Shown: one piece after another, positions 1-6,572 of the stretch
Layout: every line of letters starts with the position of its first letter
How positions within the stretch are numbered: position 1 is the stretch's first letter
Source of the DNA: Bacillota bacterium
GTDB taxonomy: Bacteria > Bacillota > Clostridia > Christensenellales > Aristaeellaceae
Direction: 5' to 3'
Length of the DNA stretch: 19,463 nucleotides
Assembly (NCBI GenBank): GCA_019137115.1
Contig: JAGVSV010000064.1
Span: forward strand, 1 to 19,463
The notes under the pieces: model-generated
What the model was told of the DNA's origin: nothing
What the model saw: the letters and a program-made list of their open reading frames with translations, nothing else
Databases searched by the model: none
Position numbers and translations under genes: made by a program

Positions 1-1
1 A

Positions 2-490
2 ACGCCCGAGACCGAAGCCCCCGCCACCTGGTACGGCCCGCGCTGGCGCCAGAACGCGCCCGCAACCCCGCCCACCGGCTTTGTGGACGAAAACAACGAC
101 GGCGTATGCGATAACTGCGGCAACACGCAGGGCGCCAACCCCGACGCCCCCGGCTTTGTGGACGAGGACAACGACGGCGTGTGCGACAACCTGGGCACCG
201 CAATGCAGGGACAGGGCCGCCTGCAGATGATGCGCGGCCGCATGCAACAGATGCGCGGCCGCATGCAACAGATGCAAAGCCGTATGCAACAGCAGGGCCG
301 CGGCGCCAACATACAGGGCCGCCACGCCATGCGGGGCCGCATGCAGCAGCAGGGCATGGGCCGCGGCATGGCTGGCCGTGCCCAGGGCAACGCCCAGGGC
401 CCCAACTACCAGGACGAAAACAATGACGGCGTGTGCGACCACCGCACCGCCCCCGCGCAGCGGAACTTCGGCCCCGGCCGCCGCTGGTAA
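2..490 (+). CDS. Partial CDS: Met/Gln/Arg-rich protein with three calcium-loop-like repeats
   Basis: The reading frame is open from base 2 to the TAA at 488-490, so the gene starts before the window; 162 residues are visible. Three copies of a 13-residue unit, GFVDENNDGVCDN and close variants, lie at 77-115, 152-190 and 404-442. Each fits the D-x-N-x-D-G-x-x-D pattern of calcium loops in dockerin and thrombospondin type 3 repeats, with an added Cys. Between the second and third units is a low-complexity stretch rich in Met, Gln, Arg and Gly, built on tandem 7-residue units (MRGRMQQ). The tail is RNFGPGRRW. The function is unknown. Calcium binding and export are inferences, since the N-terminus is missing. 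A GTG at 83 is the first in-frame start-like codon, but it lies inside a repeat and is unlikely to be the true start. A terminator follows 21 bases after the stop. Confidence 0.7.
   Translation, partial: TPETEAPATWYGPRWRQNAPATPPTGFVDENNDGVCDNCGNTQGANPDAPGFVDEDNDGVCDNLGTAMQGQGRLQMMRGRMQQMRGRMQQMQSRMQQQGRGANIQGRHAMRGRMQQQGMGRGMAGRAQGNAQGPNYQDENNDGVCDHRTAPAQRNFGPGRRW
230..292 (+). repeat. Three tandem 21-bp units in a coding region
   Basis: Units at 230-250, 251-271 and 272-292 encode MRGRMQQ, MRGRMQQ and MQSRMQQ. The first two are identical in DNA; the third differs at a few bases. The 21-bp length keeps the frame, so copy number could vary between strains without breaking the protein. Confidence 0.85.
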
Positions 491-510
491 ACCGACCCAG
501 GCCTTTTATC

Positions 511-534
511 GGAGCCCCTCCGGGGGCTCTTTTT
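511..534 (+). terminator. Intrinsic terminator of the repeat-protein gene
   Basis: A 7-bp stem GAGCCCC/GGGGCTC (512-518 with 523-529) and a 4-nt loop are followed directly by TTTTT (530-534). It lies 21 bases after the stop at 490, in the convergent gap before the minus-strand gene ending at 564. Confidence 0.9.
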
Positions 535-563
535 GATGGGGTGAACGATATTGCCCGTCGCGG

Positions 564-1647
564 TCAGTCCCCGGCAGGCGGCAGGAAGTGGTCGATGTAG
601 GAGTAGTTGCACAGTGCGCAGGTATAGGTGGTAAAGCCCCAGGCGTCTTTGGTGGGCGCGGTTACCGTTGCCGTGTACTCGGGGTGCTCGTCCTTTTCAG
701 GCAGCAGCGGTTTGTCGTAGCGCTTGTGCTCTTTGTCGCGGAAACGCAGCACCTTGTTGTCGCTGATTTTAACCAACTTGTTCAGCTTTTCGCCGGTGAA
801 GGCATAGCAGTACGCGCGCCGGTCGGTGTTCTTCTCAAAAAAGTCGATCGCGGCGTGCACCTTACAGCCGGTGATCGGCGTGCACCTTACAGCCGGTGAT
901 CACACCTTTGCGCGCCTGATCCTGCGCCCGGTGCGCGTGGTACATGCCCACCAGCCCACCGATGTGCACATACCCGTACACCGACGCGTACGCCTGGATG
1001 CGCACGTCGCTGTCCACAATGTCGCCATGCCCACATGCCAGAATACCGCCCATGAACTGCTCACAGCGCACGTCCTGGTTGGTGTCCACAAACACCAGCT
1101 CGGCCTGCACGTCACAGTTCCTGACCTCTACCACGCCAAAGCCCACCAGGCCGCCCACGCCGGTCATTACGTTGCTCTGGGTCAAATGGATGCGCCCGCT
1201 GACGGTGACGTTGTCAACCACCGTGTCCTCGGCAAACCCGGCCAGCCCGCCTACAAAGCATTTGTCCCCGGTAACCACATCGATCTGCACATTGCGCAGG
1301 TCCAGGTCGCGGATGGCCGCGCCGCGTACCACCGAAAACAGCCCGGCAAAGCGCGTGTCATAGGGGATGTCATTGCCGTCCACGGTGATCGCGGTGTCAG
1401 CACCCGGCTGGGTGACGCGCAGGTTGTAGATGGTGTACCCCGCGCCGTCCAGCGTGCCGTCAAACGGCAGGGGAACCCAGGGGATGTCCGCCATATTGAT
1501 GTGCGCGGCCAGGCGGTACTGCCCGCCGGGGTTGTCGGCGATGGCCAGCAGTTGTTGCGGGGTGTGAATTTCCACTACGCCTTCCCCCGCCGCCGGTAGC
1601 ACCGGCAGGAGGAAGAAGAGCACCATGGCCAGCCACAAGCGTTTCAC
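564..1647 (-). pseudogene. GLUG-repeat secreted surface protein, frameshifted by a 25-bp duplication
   Basis: Starting at GTG 1647 (AGGCGG upstream), the protein has a basic-hydrophobic signal peptide (KRLWLAMVLFFLLPVLPAAG). Repeated GLUG-like units follow (GGLAGFAEDTVVDNVTVSG, GGLVGFGVVEVRNC, IGGLVGMYH...ITGCKV), as in Clostridia surface proteins with beta-helical repeats. The frame stops at 862-864. The rest (564-860, next frame) ends in TTYTCALCNYSYIDHF, which resembles the C-terminal CxxC 'GYTTYTCSVCGYSY' motif of many Clostridia cell-surface proteins. An exact 25-bp tandem duplication (851-900) causes the break; removing one copy gives one continuous frame of 352 residues. It may be a real mutation, a reversible switch, or an assembly error. 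The role is likely extracellular; the ligand is unknown. Confidence 0.75.
851..900. repeat. Exact 25-bp tandem duplication causing a frameshift
   Basis: Bases 851-875 and 876-900 are identical. 25 is not a multiple of three, so the duplication shifts the minus-strand gene into a stop (862-864). Confidence 0.95.
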
Positions 1648-1677
1648 CCTGTCGCACCGCCTTTCTAGATCAAAAGC

Positions 1678-1686
1678 AGTATAGCA
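1678..1686 (-). promoter_or_regulatory. Extended -10 promoter of the GLUG gene
   Basis: On the minus strand TGCTATACT reads as an extended -10 (TG-N-TATACT), 31 bases before the GTG start at 1647. No good -35 is seen at the right distance. The same TGCTATACTG string occurs before the sugar operon at 5571. Confidence 0.4.
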
Positions 1687-1717
1687 CCCGCCGCGTCCGG
1701 CGCGCGAGCATAACAAC

Positions 1718-1748
1718 ACCCCTCCGGATGGGATGCGTCCGGAGGGGT
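1718..1748 (-). terminator. Hairpin terminator after hppA
   Basis: A perfect 11-bp stem ACCCCTCCGGA/TCCGGAGGGGT (1718-1728 with 1738-1748) with a 9-nt loop lies 23 bases after the hppA stop. On the minus strand it is followed by a broken T run (GTTGTTATG), so termination may be incomplete. Confidence 0.7.
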
Positions 1749-1771
1749 GGGAAGGTTTGTCCGCGGTGATC

Positions 1772-3910
1772 TTAGAAGATCGACCAGTTCAGGAAGATGG
1801 TGGCCAACAGGGACGCAACCAGCGAAACGACAGTGATCTGCGTGTTGATGGACGGGCCGGCGGTGTCCTTGAAGGGGTCGCCGACGGTGTCGCCGATGAC
1901 GGCCGCCTTGTGCGCGTCCGAGCCCTTGCCGCCCATGTTGCCGGCTTCGATGTATTTCTTGCCGTTGTCCCACAGGCCGCCGGCGTTGGACATGAACAGC
2001 GCCAGCAGCAGGCCCGTGACAATGTTGCCCAGCAGGTAGCCGCCCACGGCGTTCACGCCGCCCACAAAGCCCACCGCCACGGTGGCCAGGATGGCAACCA
2101 GGCCGGCGGGGATCAGCTCCTTGAGCGCGCCTTCGGTGGCGATGTCAATGCACTTGTTGTAGTCCGGCTCCACGCCCTCGACGCCTTCCTTCAGGCCCTT
2201 GATGTCGGTGAACTGGCGGTGGATTTCCGCGATCATGCGCTGCGCGTTCTTGTCAACGCCCAGGATCAGCATGGCCGAGAACACCGCCGGAATGGCGCCG
2301 CCCACCAGAATGCCGAAGAACACGGTGGGGTCGATGATGTTAAAGCCGGTCAGCAGTTCGTCCAGCCGACCCATTTCCGTCAGCGAGACATTGACCTCGC
2401 TCATGAACGCGCCCAGCAGGGAGATAACCGTCAGGCCGGCAGCGCCGATGGCAAAGCCCTTGGTGACGGCTTTAACCGTATTGCCCGCGCTGTCCAGTTC
2501 GTCGGCGTTGCGGATGGTTTCCTCGCCCAGGCCCCCCATTTCGGCCAGGCCGCGGGCGTTGTCCACGATGGGACCAAAGGCGTCGGACGAGATGATCGTG
2601 CCCACGATCGAGAGCATGCCGACGGCGGCCATCGAGATGCCGTACATGGCATAGCCCGGGCCCAGCGGCTCACACAGCTTGTACGCGATCAACGCTGACA
2701 GCGCGATACCGACCATGGCGGGCGCAACGGACAGGAAGCCGTAGGAAACGCCAGAGAGGATCGTGAACGCGGGGCCGGATTTGGAGGCGTGCGCCACCTT
2801 GGGCACGATGGGTTTGCTGTCGTCGGTGAAGTAGTTGGTGGCCAGGCCGATGATCACGCCGACCATCAGGCCCACGGCCGAGGCGCCCCAGATGCGCCAC
2901 TGGAAGATGGGGAATATCAGCGTCGCCAGCGCGGTCAGCACCAGGAACACCGCGGTGGTCACATAGGTGGAGCTGTTCAGCGCGCCCGTGGGCGTGCCCT
3001 TGTCGGATACCTTGGCGGTGGCGATGCCCACCAGCGAGGCCAGCAGGCCCAGCGCGGCATAGCAGAACACCATCATTACGTTGGTGCCCGTGCCGCCGTC
3101 CAGCACCGTGCCCATGACGACGGCCGCCGCCATGGACGCCACGTTGGAGTCAAACAGGTCGGCGCCCATGCCGGCCACGTCGCCCACGTTGTCGCCCACG
3201 TTGTCCGCGATAACCGCGGGGTTGCGGGGGTCATCCTCCGGGATGCCCAGTTCCACCTTGCCGGCCAGGTCAGCGCTGACGTCCGCCGTTTTGGTGAAGA
3301 TGCCGCCGCCCGCCTTGGCAAACAGCGCAAGAGAGCTGGCGCCAAACGAGAACGCGAGCAGCGCCGTGGCGTCGCCCACCAGCAGCATGACGGCCATCAC
3401 GCCCAGCAGGCAGGAGCCCACCACCAGCAGGCCCATGACCGAGCCGCCACGGAAGCCAATGCGGAACGCGGGCTCAACCCCGTGCATGGCGGCTTCCGCC
3501 GTGCGGGCGTTGGCCAGCGAGGCCACGTACAGGCCGATCTTGCCGGCGATCGCCGAGAACACCGCGCCTGCGATGTAGCACAGCGTCATGTTCAGGTTCT
3601 TGGTGATGTTGGGCTGCTGCCAGACCGGGCCGGGCAGGAACAGGAAAATGATGACCGCCACAACGGCCACGAATATCGCCAGGATCGTGTATTCCTTGCG
3701 GATAAACGCGTTGGCGCCGCTGCGGATCAGGCCGGCGATGCGCTCAATTTCCTTGTTTTCGTTCTTCTGTTCGCGCACCCATTTGGCCAGCCATGCCGCA
3801 TAGATAAACGCGGCGACAATGGTCAGCCCGGCCAGCACGAAAATGGTGGTGATGGCGTTCTGTGAGATCGCCGCCTGTGCCACAGCCTGCGTGGCGGTAT
3901 TGGTTTCCAT
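1772..3910 (-). CDS. hppA: Membrane-bound proton-translocating pyrophosphatase, K+-independent type
   Basis: A 712-residue multi-helix membrane protein that hydrolyses pyrophosphate and pumps H+ across the cytoplasmic membrane. ATG 3910 is chosen because GGGGAGG sits 7 bases upstream; a longer in-frame extension has no such site. The Mg-PPi binding loop DVSADLAGKVE begins at residue 210, followed by the Asp-rich ADNVGDNVGDVAGMGADLFDS region (about 235-255). A second acidic cluster DTVGDPFKDTAGPS lies near the C-terminus. At residue 480 the motif GNTVKAVTKGFAIG has Lys, with Thr at 483. In this family Lys and Thr here mark K+-independent enzymes, whereas K+-dependent (including Na+-pumping) ones have Ala and Gly. 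H+ pumping without K+ is therefore the best call. Length is normal and no defect was seen. It is divergent from mgtE, which is apt because its substrate is Mg-PPi. Confidence 0.97.
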   Translation of the reverse strand: METNTATQAVAQAAISQNAITTIFVLAGLTIVAAFIYAAWLAKWVREQKNENKEIERIAGLIRSGANAFIRKEYTILAIFVAVVAVIIFLFLPGPVWQQPNITKNLNMTLCYIAGAVFSAIAGKIGLYVASLANARTAEAAMHGVEPAFRIGFRGGSVMGLLVVGSCLLGVMAVMLLVGDATALLAFSFGASSLALFAKAGGGIFTKTADVSADLAGKVELGIPEDDPRNPAVIADNVGDNVGDVAGMGADLFDSNVASMAAAVVMGTVLDGGTGTNVMMVFCYAALGLLASLVGIATAKVSDKGTPTGALNSSTYVTTAVFLVLTALATLIFPIFQWRIWGASAVGLMVGVIIGLATNYFTDDSKPIVPKVAHASKSGPAFTILSGVSYGFLSVAPAMVGIALSALIAYKLCEPLGPGYAMYGISMAAVGMLSIVGTIISSDAFGPIVDNARGLAEMGGLGEETIRNADELDSAGNTVKAVTKGFAIGAAGLTVISLLGAFMSEVNVSLTEMGRLDELLTGFNIIDPTVFFGILVGGAIPAVFSAMLILGVDKNAQRMIAEIHRQFTDIKGLKEGVEGVEPDYNKCIDIATEGALKELIPAGLVAILATVAVGFVGGVNAVGGYLLGNIVTGLLLALFMSNAGGLWDNGKKYIEAGNMGGKGSDAHKAAVIGDTVGDPFKDTAGPSINTQITVVSLVASLLATIFLNWSIF

Positions 3911-3954
3911 GCCGATACCTCCCCTGTCACTTTCTCTCGAATTAATCCCACGAT

Positions 3955-3983
3955 AGTATATACCCCCTTTCAAGGTTTTGCCA
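3955..3983 (-). promoter_or_regulatory. Likely hppA promoter
   Basis: On the minus strand TGGCAA (3978-3983), 17 bases, then TATACT (3955-3960). The -10 is good and the -35 weak. The start codon lies about 45 bases downstream of the -10. Confidence 0.5.
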
Positions 3984-4019
3984 GCAAAATACAAGCATAA
4001 CTTGCCTTGTCAAAACCTT
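3972..4019. promoter_or_regulatory. Inverted repeats between the divergent hppA and mgtE promoters
   Basis: Two symmetrical elements lie in the shared control region. CAAG-cataa-CTTG at 3992-4004 sits between the two -35 boxes. AAGGTTTTG (3972-3980) and CAAAACCTT (4011-4019) form a 9-bp inverted repeat that flanks it and overlaps the promoter elements. They could be operators for a shared regulator; no regulator gene is present, so this is a guess. Confidence 0.3.
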
Positions 4020-4035
4020 TGGGCGCGGCTATGAT
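4007..4035 (+). promoter_or_regulatory. mgtE promoter
   Basis: TTGTCA (4007-4012), 17 bases, TATGAT (4030-4035). Transcription should start near 4042, giving a leader of about 150 nt before the mgtE ATG. Confidence 0.75.
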
Positions 4036-4088
4036 GAATACAGCCCGCATACGGACGCCCGGGATCAGGGCATGGCTGTGGGCAGTGA

Positions 4089-4155
4089 TGCCGATCGCGT
4101 GTGGCTGCCGTTGCCTTTGGCATGACGGGATCAGCCCCAATCGGCGCGATCGGCA
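4089..4155 (+). promoter_or_regulatory. Nested stem-loop in the mgtE mRNA leader
   Basis: Four nested stems stack into one long hairpin: TGCCGATCGCG/CGCGATCGGCA (4089-4099 with 4145-4155), GGCTG/CAGCC (4103-4107 with 4132-4136), CCGT/ACGG (4108-4111 with 4125-4128) and TGCC/GGCA (4112-4115 with 4119-4122) with loop TTT. There is no T run after it, so it is not an ordinary terminator. A competing short stem GGCAT/ATGCC (4069-4073 with 4088-4092) overlaps the left arm and would exclude the long one. Its position suggests a cis-regulatory RNA for Mg2+ uptake. I did not recognise the conserved M-box (ykoK) core. Confidence 0.6.
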
Positions 4156-4194
4156 CAAAATGCGCAAATCTTGTATGGAAGGGGGAGAAAGCCC

Positions 4195-5559
4195 ATGAGC
4201 ACAATGGATAAATATACCGGCACGCTGTCCGAGCGGGCCGAAAGCGCGCTACTGGCGCGCGACTACGCCGCGCTGCGCGCGATGCTGTCCGAACAGCACG
4301 CCGCCGACGTGTCCGACCTGCTGTCCGACATGGCGCCGGCCGAAGCGGCGGTGGTGTTCCGCCTGCTGCCCAAAGGCGAGGCGGCCGAAGCCTTTGCGAT
4401 GATGGGCGTCCCGGCCCAGCAGGCGCTGGTCACGTCCTTTTCCGACGCGGAAACCGTGGCGCTGGTGGAATCACTGTACATGGACGAGGCGGTGGACTTT
4501 TTGGAGGAGCTGCCCGCCAACGCCGTCCGGCACATCGTGCTCAACAGCGCGCCGGAAACCCGCGCGCAGCTAAACCGCCTGCTGCAATACAAGGACGGCA
4601 CCGCCGGTTCCGTGATGACAACGGAATTGATGCGCTTTACCGACGAGAGCACCGTGGGCGACGCCATCCGCGCCATCCGGGAAACGCCGCGCAAGCTGGC
4701 GATGGACCACGTGCTGTACATCACCGACCGGGAGCGCCACCTGCTGGGCGACGTCAACCTGTATGACCTGATGACCGCCCGGGATGACCAGATGCTGGAG
4801 GAGCTGGTGGACAAGCCCATCCAGAAGGTGGACACCGACGAAAGCACCGACGAGGTCATCGCGCAGTTCCGGCGCTACAACCTGTACGCCATGCCGGTGG
4901 TGGACACCGAAAACCGCCTGGTGGGCGTGGTGGCGCTGGAGGACGTGCTGGACCTGGCCGACCGGCAGGCCACCCAGGACGTGGAGCTGATGGCCGCCAT
5001 GCACCCGAGCGAAGCGAGCTACCTGGACACCACCATCCCGCGCCACGCGCGCAACCGCCTGCTCTGGCTGCTGTTACTGCTGGTGTCCGGCATGATCAAC
5101 GGCGTGATTCTGGGCGGCTTTGAGCAGGTGTTCATGACCGTGCCGCTGCTGGTCACGTTTATCCCGATGCTCACCGACACCGGCGGCAACGCCGGGTCAC
5201 AGTCCAGCACCCTGGTCATCCGCAGCCTGGCGATGGGCGAAATGACCATCAAGGACGCCAGCCGCGTGCTGTGGAAGGAGCTGGGCGTGAGCATCGTGGT
5301 CAGCGTGGGCGTGGGGCTGGTCACGTTTGTGCGCGTGATGACCATGCAGGGCGGCAGCCTGCTGCTGGCGCTGACGGTGGTCACGGCGCTGACCGCCATT
5401 GTCATCATGAGCAAGCTGCTGGGCGGCCTTTTGCCGCTGCTGGCCGACAAGCTGCACATGGACCCGGCGCTGATGGCAGGGCCGCTGATTACCACAATCG
5501 TCGACGCGCTGGGCCTGATCATCTATTTCACCGCCGCCAAGCTGTTCCTGGGATTGTAA
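4195..5559 (+). CDS. mgtE: MgtE-family magnesium channel
   Basis: A 454-residue homologue of the Mg2+ channel MgtE, which lets Mg2+ into the cell and is gated by cytosolic Mg2+. ATG 4195 follows AAGGGGGAG; an upstream ATG at 4171 lacks a site. Residues about 15-130 form the helical MgtE N domain and 141-265 the two CBS domains. The membrane domain (287-454) has five predicted helices and the family pore signature MLTDTGGNAGSQSS. Asp437 in IVDALGLIIYF corresponds in position to the conserved Mg2+-binding pore Asp (Asp432 of the Thermus protein). Length and domains are complete. It has its own promoter and a structured leader. No terminator follows, so transcription may run on into the sugar operon, whose promoter begins 12 bases after the stop. 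Confidence 0.96.
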   Translation: MSTMDKYTGTLSERAESALLARDYAALRAMLSEQHAADVSDLLSDMAPAEAAVVFRLLPKGEAAEAFAMMGVPAQQALVTSFSDAETVALVESLYMDEAVDFLEELPANAVRHIVLNSAPETRAQLNRLLQYKDGTAGSVMTTELMRFTDESTVGDAIRAIRETPRKLAMDHVLYITDRERHLLGDVNLYDLMTARDDQMLEELVDKPIQKVDTDESTDEVIAQFRRYNLYAMPVVDTENRLVGVVALEDVLDLADRQATQDVELMAAMHPSEASYLDTTIPRHARNRLLWLLLLLVSGMINGVILGGFEQVFMTVPLLVTFIPMLTDTGGNAGSQSSTLVIRSLAMGEMTIKDASRVLWKELGVSIVVSVGVGLVTFVRVMTMQGGSLLLALTVVTALTAIVIMSKLLGGLLPLLADKLHMDPALMAGPLITTIVDALGLIIYFTAAKLFLGL

Positions 5560-5570
5560 GCCCGGTTATG

Positions 5571-5579
5571 TGCTATACT
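5571..5579 (+). promoter_or_regulatory. Extended -10 promoter of the first sugar operon
   Basis: TGCTATACT (TG-N-TATACT) lies 52 bases before the TolB-like start codon, just after mgtE. No clear -35 is present at 16-18 bases. Dependence on an activator or on the extended -10 is possible. Confidence 0.5.
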
Positions 5580-5631
5580 GTGCCTGATACAAAACATAAG
5601 GCGCAACCGCGATAAACAAGGAGTGCGTGCA

Positions 5632-6522
5632 ATGGCGAACAACGTGGCTTCAAACAACCCGTGGAACCGGGACAATGACGAGTCGATCCTCGAAATCTAT
5701 GATGTTTCCACCAACACCCGGCGGGTGCTGAAAGAGTTTGACACGCTCATTGAAGCGCCTGAGTGGACAAAGGACGGGAAATCCCTGGTCTACAACAGCG
5801 GCGGGCGGCTGTACCAGCTGAACCTGGACACGCTGGAAAGCCGGATGATTGACACCGGCTTTGCCGGGCGCTGCAACAACGACCATGTGCTGTCGGCGGA
5901 TGGGAAGCATGTGGCGTTCAGCCACAACACGAAGGAGGACGGCAAGTCCCGCATCTATACCGTACCGCTTTCAGGCGGGGTGCCGCGGCTGGTGACGCCA
6001 TTGGCGCCCAGCTACCTGCACGGCTGGTCGCCGGATATGGAGACCCTGGCCTACTGCGCCGAGCGCAACGGCAAATACGATGTGTATGCCATCCCCGCGC
6101 TGGGCGGCGAGGAAACGCGGCTGACCGACGCCGCGGGTCTTAACGACGGGCCGGAGTATGACAGCAAAGGCGAGTTTATCTGGTTTAACTCCATGCGCAC
6201 GGGCCTGATGCAGGCGTGGCGCATGCGCGCGGACGGCTCCGAACAGACGCAGATGACGTTTGACAGGGAGTGGAACACCTGGTTCCCGCACATCTCGCCG
6301 GACCGGAAACTGGTCGTGCTGCTGTCCTACCACGTGGGCGACCTGGAGCCGCACGAGCACCTGCCCCACAAGAATGTGGCGCTGCGCCTGATGGACGCAA
6401 ATGGCGGGGCGCCCCGCACGCTGTGCGAACTGTTTGGCGGGCAGGGCACCATCAACGTCAATTCCTGGGCGCCGGACAGCACGCAATTCGCGTTTGTCAG
6501 CTACCGCATCCGGAATCGCTGA
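5632..6522 (+). CDS. TolB-like (PD40/WD40-like) cytosolic beta-propeller protein
   Basis: 296 residues; ATG 5632 follows AAGGAG at 8 bases. There is no signal peptide or membrane segment, so it is probably cytosolic, unlike periplasmic TolB. About six PD40-like blades can be seen, each ending in an 'S/T-x-D-G-K-x-hydrophobic' turn: PEWTKDGKSLVY, VLSADGKHVAFS, GWSPDMETLAYC, EYDSKGEFIWF, HISPDRKLVVLL and SWAPDSTQFAFVS. A His-rich stretch GDLEPHEHLPHK (about residues 235-250) and GGQGTINVNSWAPDS recall COG0823 proteins found in sugar clusters. Pectate lyase family 22 (oligogalacturonate lyase), also a cytosolic propeller, uses clustered His for a metal, so an enzymatic role on imported sugar is possible but not shown. 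It is the first gene of the importer operon. Confidence 0.85.
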   Translation: MANNVASNNPWNRDNDESILEIYDVSTNTRRVLKEFDTLIEAPEWTKDGKSLVYNSGGRLYQLNLDTLESRMIDTGFAGRCNNDHVLSADGKHVAFSHNTKEDGKSRIYTVPLSGGVPRLVTPLAPSYLHGWSPDMETLAYCAERNGKYDVYAIPALGGEETRLTDAAGLNDGPEYDSKGEFIWFNSMRTGLMQAWRMRADGSEQTQMTFDREWNTWFPHISPDRKLVVLLSYHVGDLEPHEHLPHKNVALRLMDANGGAPRTLCELFGGQGTINVNSWAPDSTQFAFVSYRIRNR

Positions 6523-6572
6523 AACCTGCGGCGGAACGCCGTGGCAATAAAACACATCACAGGAGGAGAACC

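Noticed and set aside
230..292. CRISPR-like array
   Set aside because: The 21-bp units are directly adjacent without spacers, and they are in frame within a coding region.
77..442. Lanmodulin-like rare-earth-binding EF hands in the repeat protein
   Set aside because: The loops lack the Pro at position 2 and the full 12-residue pattern ending in Glu; they fit dockerin or thrombospondin-type calcium loops better.
826..1599. Plus-strand open frame of 257 codons opposite the GLUG gene
   Set aside because: The minus strand shows a signal peptide, GLUG repeats and a known C-terminal motif; the plus frame shows nothing comparable.
2789..3865. Long open frame (358 codons) on the plus strand opposite hppA
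   Set aside because: It is antisense to the conserved pyrophosphatase. Its product is His/Gln/Arg-rich with no recognisable domain, as expected from mirrored GC-rich codons.
4042..4194. M-box (ykoK) magnesium riboswitch before mgtE
   Set aside because: A long hairpin is present, but the conserved M-box core was not recognised, so only an unnamed structured leader is claimed.
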